Assembly (NCBI RefSeq): GCF_033115175.1
Contig: NC_084834.1
Location: forward strand, 80,584,462-80,648,461
DNA from: Lepus europaeus
Taxonomy: Eukaryota > Chordata > Mammalia > Lagomorpha > Leporidae
DNA: 64,000 nt
Direction of reading: 5' to 3'
This document shows positions 1 through 10,194 of this stretch, piece after piece. Under the pieces are notes generated by a model. That model was not told the origin of the DNA and made no database searches. It worked only from the letters and a program-made list of their open reading frames with translations. Position 1 is the first letter of the stretch. Each line of letters begins with the position of its first letter. Position numbers and translations under genes: made by a program.

Positions 1-374
1 GAATGACTGCAGCCACCGGAAGATGCAACAGCCAAGGCACGGGTTCTCTTCAGAGCATCTGGAGGGTGTGCACCTGTGCTGCTGCCTTCATCCCCGATCT
101 CTGGCTTCCTTAGCTTGTGGGAAAGTATCGTTGTTATCTGAAGATGTGGTAATTTGTTGTGACAGCCCTACAAAATGAATACAAACTGTGATAAGGACCC
201 ATTGTGTGGACTGCTTTGACACAAAGTAATGAAGAAGCTGTCAAAATGAGCAGGAGTCTTGTCTCCCAATGTCTGGCTACTCCCATAGTTGTGGGTCTAG
301 ACAATTCACTTTTATACCTGGTCCATGGTAAAAATAAAACTGCTTATTCTATTATGTGTTTGTTTGGTTGGTTT

Positions 375-618
375 CATTTTATCTGAAAGGCAGAGAGACA
401 GAGGGAGAGAGACACAGATGGCAGCAACAGCAGAGGCTGTGATAAGGCCAAAGCACGAACCCTGGAACTCAATCTGGGTCTCATACCTGGTACAGGAACC
501 AATGTATTTGAGCCATCAATGCTGCCTCCCATAACGTGCAACAGCAGAAAGCTGGAAACAGAAGAAGAACCAGGAATTGAATCTAGACAATGTGACATGG
601 GACGTGAATACCCCAAGT
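375..618 (-). repeat. Old CSINE (lagomorph tRNA-derived SINE)
   Basis: The segment runs from an AAAGGCAGAGAGACAGAG-like stretch (the complement of the CSINE CT-rich end) into GGTCTC and AGCAGAAAGCTGGA blocks typical of the antisense SINE. It is strongly diverged with no clear TSD, so the limits are approximate. It abuts the next CSINE. Confidence 0.6.
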
Positions 619-624
619 GGCATT

Positions 625-674
625 TTTTTAAGATTTATCCATTTATTTGAAAGACAGAGTCACAGAAAAGCAGA

Positions 675-713
<39 letters not shown>

Positions 714-967
714 TCTACCTGCTGGTTCACTCTACCAGTGGCTGCAATGGCTGGATCTGGGCCAACCCAAAGCCAGGAGCCATAGCTTCTCTTGGGTCTC
801 CCATGCAGGTGCAAGGTCTCAAGGGCCTGGGCCATCCTCTATTGCTTTCCCAGGCCACAGCAGAGAGCTGGATCAGACATGGTGCAGCCAGGACTGGACC
901 GGTGCCCACATGGGATGCTGGCACTGAAGGCAGTGGTCCATACCCACCACACCACAGTGCTAACCCC
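625..967 (-). repeat. CSINE with (GA)n tract
   Basis: Read antisense it has the A-tail complement, the AAAGACAGAGTCACAG block, a (GA)n run at 677-711, the conserved GGTCTCCCATGCAGGTGCA block and a CACAGTGC end. This is the lagomorph C-repeat order. It is full-length and moderately diverged. Short open frames across it come from the GA repeat and are not genes. Confidence 0.85.
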
Positions 968-1008
968 CTGCAAGTGGCATCCTAACTGCTGTGGAAAAGG
1001 CTCTCCTC

Positions 1009-1011
<3 letters not shown>

Positions 1012-1044
<33 letters not shown>
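1012..1044 (+). repeat. (TG)n microsatellite
   Basis: A pure dinucleotide run of about 16 units just downstream of the CSINE end. Confidence 0.97.
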
Positions 1045-1045
<1 letters not shown>

Positions 1046-2440
1046 CTTGCTCTTGCCCCCATATTCCAGAGAATTGTCTGCCTAGACTAAGTATTTGTCA
1101 CTACCCCACTAAACTTCCCCAAACCATGAGACTATATTTTAACTCCCCTCATCTTGGCAACCTTTCATCAGATCTCTTTTCTACATATCTTTCTTTTTTT
1201 CCTATCCCTTGCCCTTTAGCGATGTCTCTGCCATTTATTCCTGAGATCACAGAGCTTCTGAGCTTATTAGTTTCTGACTATTGCATTATTTCCTAGCTCT
1301 ATATTTTAAGTAGGGCAGCAACTTGGAATGATGAAGAGATTGCAAATCTTTGCATCAGATTGATTTACTAATTTGGAGGTTATTTACCTTTTTCATGATT
1401 CCATTGCTTTTCTGTCATGCTTTAAACTTCATAGCTTGTTAAGTCTCTCTCCTAATAAACCTCCCAATTCTGGTTGTCTTGGTGATGCCTCTATTGTATG
1501 TGGTTTCTCTTGTGTTGTCCTGTACTCACTTTATTAAGCTCCCTGATGGATGAGCAGAAATATGCTGCCTGAGAAGAGAGGAATTTTGAAAACTGAATTA
1601 CTATTGCCTGATAGAAAATTTCAGTGTGCTAAAAAATAAGCTGAACCATGATTTCAAAAGAACACACACACACACACACATACACACAGAGTATAGCCAT
1701 GATTTCTTGAGTACCACCAGTATGTCTATGTTTGAAATTGTTTAAAAAATAAAAAAGCAAACAAAATAATGCCCCAGTCCTGCAGTCTCTGGCTTCAATA
1801 ACTTGCAAGTGCTTTATAAATTAATCCACATCTTATATTTGTAGTAACTCAAGGGTGCCTTCCATTACTTTCCTTAGGAACAAAACTCATTGCACAAAAA
1901 ATGATTATGGTCCAGGAGGTTTCCGTCACTCCTCAGACACCTACATGGGCAGCTCACATTATACTTGGAGCTGTGGATGTTTACTGTTCATAGCCAGCCT
2001 TCTGAATATGTTCAAGTATTTACTATCTGTCTAACCACTTCTTCAGCTACTTCTAAATGCTTAGGTTTATGTTTTCCTTGCAATAGAAAACATGGTCTTT
2101 TCAACTTTGTAGTTTGGCAATCTTCATTCCAAGGTAGAGAAAAGCAGCATTGTGAGAGATTTACCATTTCCTGATTCCGCTTTTCAACTTGCAAAGAAGT
2201 TTGCAGTCAGATTTAATGTTGTTTTCCTCTCTCTATTTCCTGTGATTTTAAACTCAGTAAGATTCTAGGAACAGCTTCTGTCATTTGGTGGTTTGTGCAT
2301 AGCGGTTCTCTACAAGAGCATACAATTACCATTTTGTCTACATCCTTTGACTTTGTGCCATATACTTTTAGTCTGAATGCTTCCATTTCTAAGATGATGT
2401 TGAAGGGTACATGTGCTGGACCACAGGACACTCATAAATA
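1045..2440. other. Unassigned non-coding sequence
   Basis: No recognisable repeat family or exon was found. A (CA)n run with a small interruption lies at 1662-1688. The open frames here (under 105 codons) show no domain and are AT-biased. An ancient repeat too diverged to see by eye is possible. Confidence 0.5.
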
Positions 2441-2743
2441 AACCTTTATTTATGCATCTTATAACTGGAAATGATTATTACAACAGCTCTCTGGAAATAT
2501 AATTGACATTTTTAAACTCCATTGTCACCATTATCAAATTAATGATTCTATCTACAAAATTCCTCATACTGCTCTATGAATCCCTCTTCTAGTCCTTCTT
2601 ACCCATCCCTCACTCCCAGATAATCATGCATCTGCTCTTTATGTTAGATTAAATTTCCTAGGTACTTTTCTTTGTCTAACATTTCTCACTCAACTTAAAT
2701 ATTTTGAGATTCATTCACATTGTTGTATGTGTCACCTGTTTCA

Positions 2744-3091
2744 TTTCTTCTTCTTCTTCTTCTTCTTCTTCTTCTTCTTCTTCTTTTTTACAGGCAGAGT
2801 TAGTGGGAGAGAGAGACAGAGAGAAAGATCTTCCTTTTCCGTTGGTTCACCCCCCAACGGCCGCTACAGCCAGCGTGCTGTGCCAATCCGAAGCCAGGAG
2901 CCAGGTGCTTCCTCCTGGTCTCCCATGCGGGTGCACGACCCGAACACTTGGGCCATCCTCCACTGCCTTCCTGGGCCACAGCAGAGAGCTGGAATGGAAG
3001 GGGAGCAACCGGGACAGAACCGGCGCCCCGACCGGAACTAGAACCCAGGGTGCCGATGCCGTGGACAGAGGATTAGCCTAGTGAGCCGTGA
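2744..3091 (-). repeat. CSINE whose tail has become (TTC)n
   Basis: An antisense CSINE of the younger subfamily: GACAGAGAGAAAG, the GGTTCACCCCCCAACGGCCGC block, GGTCTCCCATGCGGGTGCA, then GGATTAGCCTAGTGAG at the tRNA-like head. Imperfect direct repeats flank it (CACCTGTTTCATTTC at 2733-2747, CACCTGCCTCATTTC at 3092-3106, 13 of 15 identical), consistent with a TSD. The expected poly(T) is instead a pure (TTC)n run at 2744-2784. Confidence 0.93.
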
Positions 3092-3404
3092 CACCTGCCT
3101 CATTTCTTTTAATTGCTGACTACCTTTCAATTGTACGGATATAAGACAACTTGCTTATTCATTCATCTATTGATGGACATTTAAGGTTTTTCCAGTTCTG
3201 GGTATTTTAAAGTTGCTAGACATTTGTGTGTAAATTTTTGTATGGAAATATATTTTTATTTCTTTAGAATATAGATGGATTATGTGGTAGGTGTATGTTT
3301 GTTATTTTAAAATATATCAATGTGTCATCCAATGTGGTTCAAATATTTTAATATGTCCACCGTCAATAAGTTCCAGTTTTTGTGTATTCCTTAGTATTAG
3401 TATA

Positions 3405-4095
3405 GATTGAGTATCTCTTGTCCATGGTATTTGGGAATGGAAGTATTTTGATTTTCATAATTTTTCCAGATTTTTGAATACTTGCAACAGCATAATAAGA
3501 TATTTTGGGGAGGGACCAGGTTTAAACACAAAATTCTTGAGCAGGTGTTTAGTCAATCAATTAAATTTCCCACATCCCATATTGGAGTACCTGGGTTCAA
3601 TTCCCAACTCTGGCTTCAGACTCCAGTTTTCTGCTAATACAGATCCTAGGAGGCAGCCATGATGGCTCAAAAAATTGTGTTCCTGTAACCCACTGGGAAG
3701 ACCCAGTGGGCTAGGGAGATAGGGATTGTGATATTAGTCCCAGTTTGGCCCTTATCCAGATCTGGCCATTGCACGAATTTGAGGGGTGAACCAGCACATG
3801 GGAACTCTCTTTATGATTCTCATCTCTGACTCTCTTTCTGTGTTTCAAATAAAGAAATAAAACTGAAAAATAAACAAGCCCGATTTCATGTATACCTTAT
3901 GCACATAGCAGGAAGATAATTTTATACAATATTTTCAGTGCATGTGCATTTTTACTTACCTGTCACAGGAGGTCTGGTGTGTAATTTTCCACTAGTGGTA
4001 TCTTGATACTAAAAAAGTTTCAGATTTGAGGGCATTTCTGACTTTGGAGTGTTTGGGATTTGAATTTTCAGATTAAGGATGCTCAACTTATATTG
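3405..4095 (+). mobile_element. MER2/Tigger-like DNA transposon remnant, split by a CSINE
   Basis: The ends are inverted relative to each other: TTGAGTATCTCTTGTCC near 3408 against the complement of GGATGCTCAACTTA near 4078. The interior has the landmarks 'taagatattttggggaggga' (3497-3516), 'ataccttatgcacatagca' and 'aattttatacaatatttt'. This layout matches the roughly 345-bp non-autonomous MER2-type element of placental mammals; the family name is from memory of its consensus. Its two halves are separated by a CSINE (about 3537-3872). Confidence 0.65.
3537..3872 (+). repeat. Old CSINE inserted in the DNA transposon
   Basis: It has the CSINE order in sense: CACATCCCATATTGGAG, CTGGGTTCAATTCCCAACTCTG (a decayed box-B-like stretch), a GGTGAACCAGCACATGGGA block, a CTCTGACTCTC tract and a TTTCAAATAAAGAAATAAAA tail. 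It is highly diverged and older than the 2744-3091 copy. Confidence 0.7.
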
Positions 4096-5098
4096 TCATA
4101 CTTTTGGCTTATAGGCGTCATAATCATTATGTAATGATATTGCCTGTGGCTTTAGTGTACATTTCTCTAATGATCACTGTTGTTGAACATTCCTTTTACC
4201 TGTTTATCCATCATATTTTTTTCAGAAGACTTTGTGCAAATCTTTTGCCCATTTTAAATTAAGTTGTTTGTTTTCTTATTGTCAAGTTATGAGAATCCTG
4301 CATATATTTTAGACACAAGTTACTTACCAGATATGTGCATTTCAAGTGTAAGTCTCCAAATTGGTAGCTTGTCTTTCATTCTCTTGTTTGTGTCCTTTAC
4401 TTAGCAAAATCTCTTAAATTTATGAAGTCCAACATATCAATATTTAATTTTATGAATGCTGCTTTTGTTGTTGTATTTAAAAATCTTTTAATATCACAGA
4501 TTTTTCCTGTTTATCTCTATAAGTTTTATAGCTTTACAACTTGCCTTAAGTTAATGAGCCAACTTTACTGCAAAATATGTGTTGAAATTATTTATGACTA
4601 TCTAGTTTTCAGCATCATTTGCTCAAAAAATTATCATTTTTCTGTTGAATCAGTTTTGTGCTTTTGTCAAAAATCAATTCTCCATGTGTGTTTAGGTTTT
4701 ACTTCTGAACTTTTTTCTGTTCTATTAATTTGTGTATCTTGATGACAGAACTGCACTCTTGGATTATTGTAGCTTTATAATAATTTTGGAAGTCAGTATA
4801 ACTCCAATATTGTTCTTTTTAACTAAGTTTATTTTTTTGATTTTTGATGTTTTTCATTTCCTTGTGTGTTTAAGAATGTGGCTATCCATTTATGCAAATC
4901 TGTAATGAGATTTTAAGATTATATTAAATATGTAGGTTAAGTTACAGAGAATTAACATCTTCACAATCTTACTTCTTCTGGATTAATAATTACTTAAATT
5001 TATTAATTCTCCTGGTGATTCTGAAGAATGATGATACCTTCTTAAATACCTAAATGCCTATACCTCTTTGTTAGGTATTCTTAACTTCCATCAGTAAT

Positions 5099-5519
5099 TG
5101 TATTAATCAGTTTGCTGTTGCTATAACAAAACAGCTAAGGCTGGGTACTTTATACAGCAAATGTCAAAGATTGAATGTCCAAGATTGAGTGGCTGCATCT
5201 GTTTGACTGCTGGTGGGAGTCTCTTGAAAGATGACATCATAAAGGTGAATGCATACAGAAGAGATCACATAGACAGAAAGAGGAATTCAGGGGCCAGGCT
5301 TGCTCATAACTCTACTCTTGAAAGAAAGAGCTGGTGTCCTGTGAGAACTACATTAATCACTTCTGAGGGCATCACCTCCCATAATATGTTCACCTTCTAC
5401 TAGCCCTACCTCTTGAGAATCTTAAAGATTCTTCCACCTTTCAACATTGCCACCATATAGACCAGGCTTCTAGCATATAACTCATTGAAGGAACACTTCA
5501 ACTAATCCAAACTACAGCA
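5099..5519 (-). mobile_element. MaLR-type LTR (MST/THE1/MLT1 group), antisense
   Basis: Plus-strand landmarks GTTTGCTGTTGCTATAACAA, GGCTGGGTACTTTATA, CTCATAACTCTACTC, a run of short C-rich words, and ACTTCAACTAATCCAAAC near the end are the complement of a MaLR LTR. It begins TG and ends CA. I could not confirm a 5-bp TSD. No internal region adjoins, so it is a probable solo LTR. Confidence 0.7.
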
Positions 5520-6334
5520 GCTTTGTGGTTTTTCAATGCACAGATCTTGCACTTTTTTTCAGATTTATTACTAATTATTTAATATTTTTATATTATTATA
5601 AAGACTTTTATTTCATCTAGGCTTAATTTATAACTGTTTGGGTCCAGCAAAAAAATACATTTGATCTTGTGTCATTACATTTTTCTTCATTTGGTAATGG
5701 CTTTTGCTTGTCGATTCAATCAGATTTTCAACTTTGATTATAATGCTGACTGAAAATAAAGATTTACTCATCAGCAAATACAGATAGAAACTGTAATCTG
5801 TCTTTCTCTGTGGTATTGAGTGAAACCTCAGTAAAATGCTGAATACATGTGGAGAGAATAAGATTAGTTTTTTTCTTTATTTTAGAAGGAAATCATTCAA
5901 TCTTTTACCATTAAGTATAATAGCAACTAAAGATGCAAATGTCCTTAACTATGTTGAGGAAATTCTAGTTGTAATTCACAAATTTTGTTTTAATCAGGAA
6001 TCAGTGTTTTATTTTTCTCATTTTAATATATTGGAATTGAAATATGGTAACCCACTTTAACTAATTTTGAATGTTTAAACAACCTTTCATTCTCAGTATA
6101 AACCCTACTTTTTATTGTGTATTATCCTTTTTAATATTCTTACTTTCATTTGGAATAATTAAGGATTTTTTTTGAGATTACCTTTAATTTTTTTTTGTTG
6201 CTCTAACATAAATAACATAAATTTCTTGTTCTGTTATCCTCATGATTTCTTGAGGTTTTAAAGTCTATATATTTAATTTATCTAAGCATACATTCAAATA
6301 TTATGCTACCATACATTCAATCTCACAGTATAAG
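5520..6334. other. Unassigned AT-rich sequence
   Basis: AT-rich DNA with no recognised element. The 74-codon frame at 5836-6060 is AT-biased, has no motif and is not called. Confidence 0.5.
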
Positions 6335-6668
6335 AGCTTTTAGCAATAGCCATTTATCTCAGCAGTTCAGACACCACTTGGGAGGCCCACAGTCCATATC
6401 ATAATGTCTGGGTTTGAGTCTGAGCTCCACTTTTGATTCCAGCTTCATGCTGGTATGCACCTCAGGAGATGGCAGGTGATGGCTAAAGTTCTTAGACCTT
6501 ACCAAACACATAGAATACCCACACTAAGTTCTTAGCTTCTAGCTTCTATTTGGCCTAACCTCAGCTCTTGTTGACATTTGGTGAGTGAACCAGCAGTTAG
6601 ATTTCTGTCTCTATCTCTCTTTCTCTCTTAGTCTTTCTGCCTTTCAAATTAATTTTTAAAAAAAAAAC
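6335..6668 (+). repeat. Old CSINE
   Basis: Sense CSINE order: ATAATGTCTGGGTTTGAGTC, GATTCCAGCTTCATGCTGG, GGCAGGTGATGGCTAAAG, GGTGAGTGAACCAGCAG, a CT-rich tract, then CTTTCAAATTAATTTTT and A9. This is the longer, older C-repeat form. Confidence 0.75.
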
Positions 6669-7261
6669 TAGAAAAGAACATTCAACATTATACTTTCATT
6701 TCCCTTTTGTGATACCATTGCTTCTCTTTCTTCCCTATGCATATTAGAAACCCTGCTGCACATTGATTTTTTGTTTTGCTTTAAACAGTAGATTTGCTAT
6801 TAAGGAAATCTGCATACTAAAAATACATGTACCTAATTAATTTCTATTGTAAGTATTCTTTATACTTATTCAATTCTCCATCTGATAACATTGTTCTTTG
6901 GCTTGAAGGATTTTCTTCAACATTTCTGCAAGTGATGAAGCTTTTTGTTGTCCTAAATAGTCTTTATTTTCACCCACAATTTTATTTTCTCTGGGTAAGA
7001 TTCTAGGTTGCAATTTTTTTTTCCTGCAATCTTGTTTTTCTGTCTTACATTTGTGATAAAAAAAAAGTTTTTCTCTAGTCATTTAGGTTCATTGGATGAG
7101 ACCCTGCAATTCAGATAGACTAACAAAATTCCACAAAACAAAACAAACAGAACAAAGGACCAGATCAAAAAAACAAAAGTTCATTAACATGTGTATTGCC
7201 TGAACCCAGGACAGAGTGCACAAAAGGGTATTCAGTGAAATTATGTGTAGTTCAATGTGGT

Positions 7262-7560
7262 TATTTGAAGGCAGAGTTATTTGAAGGGAGATTGAGGAAC
7301 AGCATGAAAGGTCTTCCATCTACTGGTTCATTCCCCAAATGGCTGCAATAGCCAGGTCTGGGCCAGTCTAAAGCTGTGAGCCAGAGATTATACCTGGGGC
7401 TTAACAAAGGTGGCAGGGCCTTCTTCTGCTACTTTCACAGAAGCATTAACAGGAAGCTGTACCTGAAGCAGAATAGCCAGAACTTGAACTGACACTCTGA
7501 TATCAGATTTAGGTATCACAAATGGTAGCTTAACCCAAGCATGGCAGCTTGGCACCTATA
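7262..7560 (-). repeat. Old CSINE
   Basis: Antisense landmarks: AAGGCAGAGTTATTTGAAG, GGTCTTCCATCTACTGGTTC, CCCCAAATGGCTGCAATAG, GCATTAACAGGAAGCTG. Diverged, limits approximate. Confidence 0.75.
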
Positions 7561-7794
7561 TGCCATATTAACAAAAGACCAATACATTTTTAGAGAAGTG
7601 ACAATCAAAGGAACAGAATTTTGAGATTCCTGGACTGCAAACTGAGGAAAGATAAATATGGGAGAACTAATGGTGCACAAATGCTATTTAGGAAGGGTGT
7701 GTAGATTCCTCTTCTGCCAGTTCTGGGCTAATAAGGGTCAAGAATTGTCTCTAGTAGTTGGGTGATTAATTTAAAATTATGTTAAATTAATATT

Positions 7795-8042
7795 TAATTT
7801 TTTTTTGAATTTGTAAGGCACAGATACAGAAACATCCCAAATACCGAAAACAGCTAGGGCAGAACCAGGCCAAAGTCAGGAACCTGGAAATCAATCTGCA
7901 TCTCATACAGAGGTGGCAGGGGTCCATGCCCTTGATGCATCACTCACTGTCTCCCAGAATGTGTGTTGGCAGGAAACTGGACTCCACTGGGGTGTAGGAG
8001 TCCCAAGTGATGTCATCACCACTGTACTAAATGCCCACCCCA
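7795..8042 (-). repeat. Old CSINE
   Basis: Antisense landmarks: TTTGTAAGGCACAGATACAG, AACCAGGCCAAAGTCAGG, GTGTTGGCAGGAAACTGGA, GGAGTCCCAAGTGATG, AAATGCCCACCCC. This is an older C-repeat variant. No TSD recognised. Confidence 0.75.
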
Positions 8043-8382
8043 GGTGATTAATTTTGACTTTCCTGGTAGAATGTGAAGGGGAACACCTTTCTAAATTTAC
8101 GTCGTGCCTTTAGCCAGAAAGAGGGTGTGCAGAGAGCTTGCAATGTAATTGGGTCTTCTCAATTCCCTTAAGCTCAAAATACATCAAAGTGTCACAGGGA
8201 GGTGCATATTCCTCTCATCTTTCACATTATTTTTTATGAGAAATATATTATCTTCATCTTGGTTCATTTGTATATAATGTGCTTTTCCCCTTTGGCTTCT
8301 TTTTTTTTTTTCTGTAAGAGAAAACAAATACTTTTTAGTAGATATTGTTTTTGTTTTGTTTCTTTTTAAAAAATACACTGAA

Positions 8383-9060
8383 TAGAATCAGCCCTTGAGG
8401 CATTTGGATCTGGCTAAAAAGCCCATGAGAGTATTTCAGGCATGGAAAGCCAAGACACCCTGGCAAAAAAACCAAACCAAACCAAACCAAACCAAACAAA
8501 ACAAAAAAACACTACCTAAATGAAAGATCTCTGTTAGTGAGATCCCAGTGGAAAGAGTGGGCCATGAAAGAAGAAAGGTACCTTTCTCTGAAGGGAGGAA
8601 AGAACTTCCACTTTGACTATGAACTTGTCTAAATAACATTGGAGTTGGCGAACTCAAAAGGCTTCCATAGCCTTAGCAACTCATGACAAGAGCCTAGGGT
8701 GATTACTGACACAATAAACTAGAGTGTCAATTGTTAAATCAACAACGGGAGTCACCGTGCACTTACTCCCCATGTAGGATCTCTGTCCTTATTGTGTTGT
8801 ACTATGTGAATCAATGGTATAACTAGTACTGAAACAGTACTTTACACTTTGTGTTTGGATGCAAACTGTTGAAATCTTTACTTAATATATGCTAAATTGA
8901 TCTGTATATAAAGATAATTGAAAATGAATCTTGATGAAGAATGGGATGGAAGAGGGAGCGGGAGATTGGAGGGTTGCGGGTGAGAGGGAAGTTATGGGGG
9001 GGTGGGAAGCCACTGTAATCCAAAAGTTGTACTTTGGAAATTTATATTTATTAAATAAAA
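8383..9060 (+). mobile_element. 5'-truncated rabbit-type L1, 3'UTR only, with 18-bp TSD
   Basis: The element lies between perfect direct repeats TTTAAAAAATACACTGAA (8365-8382 and 9061-9078), the target-site duplication of an L1 insertion. It holds the 3'UTR only: an A-rich (AAACC)n site at 8465-8509, a single ~175-bp unit that is duplicated in some other copies, the purine/G-rich tract at 8940-9008, and CTTTGGAAATTTATATTTATT then AAATAAAA. No coding region remains. The clean TSD implies moderate age. Confidence 0.93.
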
Positions 9061-9139
9061 TTTAAAAAATACACTGAAGAATCATATAATACCACCAGCA
9101 CTAGATGCAATGTTATCTCACAAACCTGCATACTCATTT

Positions 9140-9435
9140 GTAATTGGTCCTTTTGATATGGGATAGACGGGGAGCAAGTTAGTGAACGAAGGATCTGAGA
9201 GGCTTCCGGCAGTGTCTATGCTATGTACCACTAAAAACTCCTCTTCCTTCCATGCTGATTCAGCATTCCACTTCTTTAAGGTGTACCTGAAACTCCTCCA
9301 TCAAGTGGAACATATCATGGTGAACACATATGCTGAACTCAACATGGAAATGACATGAAGACTTCCAAGAGATCATCACATGTGCTGAACCAATTCCAAA
9401 TGCCACCCCATTTATGTATTTCTTAGGGCACCAAA
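9140..9435. repeat. Diverged direct repeat R1, left copy
   Basis: Shares blocks in the same order and orientation with 15190-15475: GAGGCTTC, CATGTACCAC-like, ACTCCT/ACCTCC, GATTCAGCATTCCACTTCTTT against GATTAGACACACCCACTTTCT, TGGTGA..ACA, CTTCCAAGA.ATCA.CACATG and CACCCCATTTA. By eye about 70% alike. It directly adjoins the decayed RT start. It could be a retroviral LTR or a piece of pol/env; I cannot tell which. Confidence 0.6.
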
Positions 9436-9439
9436 CCTA

Positions 9440-9690
9440 CCTGATGTTGGAGCAACCAAATTGCACTGAGGTTCTGTACTAAGCGATAACAACCATCTGT
9501 TTTTTTTTTTTTTTTTAACTGAAGTATACGTGTGTTATAAGGGGGGTGAGTGGGAATGAGTATGTTAGCTCAGAGGAGGTGGTCTATAATAGGTTTTAGA
9601 CCTCTATGGCCTTCTGGGCTTTGAGGATATTGGGGAACAGCAATAGTTTTTGTAAGATCTTTTAATGAGATGCAAATGGGGATATGGTAG
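9440..9690 (-). pseudogene. Endogenous retrovirus pol remnant: start of reverse transcriptase
   Basis: Minus-strand translation directly after the protease region gives a proline-rich lead-in, a GLKPIIDHLL stretch and, after an A17 run (T tract 9500-9516 on plus), YRLVQNLSAI. These are the conserved N-terminal landmarks of retroviral RT. Stops and a shift interrupt it. The A17 run lies where RT normally has lysine codons, so it looks like an expanded homopolymer. No later RT, RNase H or integrase is visible before repeat R1. An old, non-functional copy. Confidence 0.65.
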
Positions 9691-10110
9691 GTAGGGATTA
9701 CTGGGTGAGAGTATTCCATACTACAGGATTAACCGAGGGAAGGGAGGGAGCCTGGGGTGGAGAGGTGGGGAGAGGAAGGCCCATCATGTGAACTATAAAG
9801 GTTTGTGTTTTATACCCAGTGGGAATGGAGATAGAGGCCCCCGAGTGATGGGGAAGGTCCTTGCCTAAGAAGGGGGTGGGGCAGTTAGGAAGGATGAGAA
9901 AGGAATGCAGGACCATGACATCTTTGAAGAAACAATGAAAGGGAGGGGTCTTATTTGGGTTTTGCTTTCATGCCAACAACAGAGACTGAGGAAGAAAGGA
10001 CTGATCACAATATTCATTTAAAACAGATAAATTAGCCCCAGTGTCCACCAAGAAAGAAACTCCCTTGCCAGACACTGTCTGAATGATATTATCTGGTCCC
10101 TCATCTGCAG
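9690..10110 (-). pseudogene. Endogenous retrovirus protease remnant
   Basis: The minus strand at 10034-10045 encodes DTGA in a hydrophobic context (FLVDTGANLSVL), the active-site signature of retroviral aspartic proteases. Downstream are a PTPFLGKDL stretch, matching the C-terminal 'LLGRDL'-type helix, and an NPVVW segment before RT. At least one stop separates the DTGA part from the 72-codon open piece at 9698-9916. Gene order gag, pro, pol runs right to left, in agreement with the neighbours. Confidence 0.8.
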
Positions 10111-10194
10111 TAGGGACTGTTGAACCCAGGCCTCTTCATTCTGTTATGTTTAACAGAGATGAGATGTCCTGTGCCTGAGGGTTTGAGCAGAGTG

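Larger units (their letters stand above)
2440..5010 (-). mobile_element. Old LINE-1 3' half, antisense, with nested insertions
   Basis: Plus-strand text at 3100-3300 and 4140-4900 is the complement of the LINE-1 ORF2 C-terminal region and 3'UTR. Phrases such as 'ctattgatggacatttaaggtttttcc' (written here only as a landmark near 3165-3192), 'cttttgcccattttaaatt' near 4242 and 'tagctttataataattttgg' near 4770 are typical of old mammalian L1. The copy is 5'-truncated and has no open frame. It is interrupted by a young CSINE (2748-3091) and by a DNA transposon (about 3405-4095) that itself holds an old CSINE. Confidence 0.75.

Noticed and set aside
626..985. Overlapping frames rich in Arg-Glu or Ser-Leu repeats, also at 17664, 19482, 22901, 30349 and 62907.
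   Set aside because: They are translations of the GA/CT tract of CSINEs.
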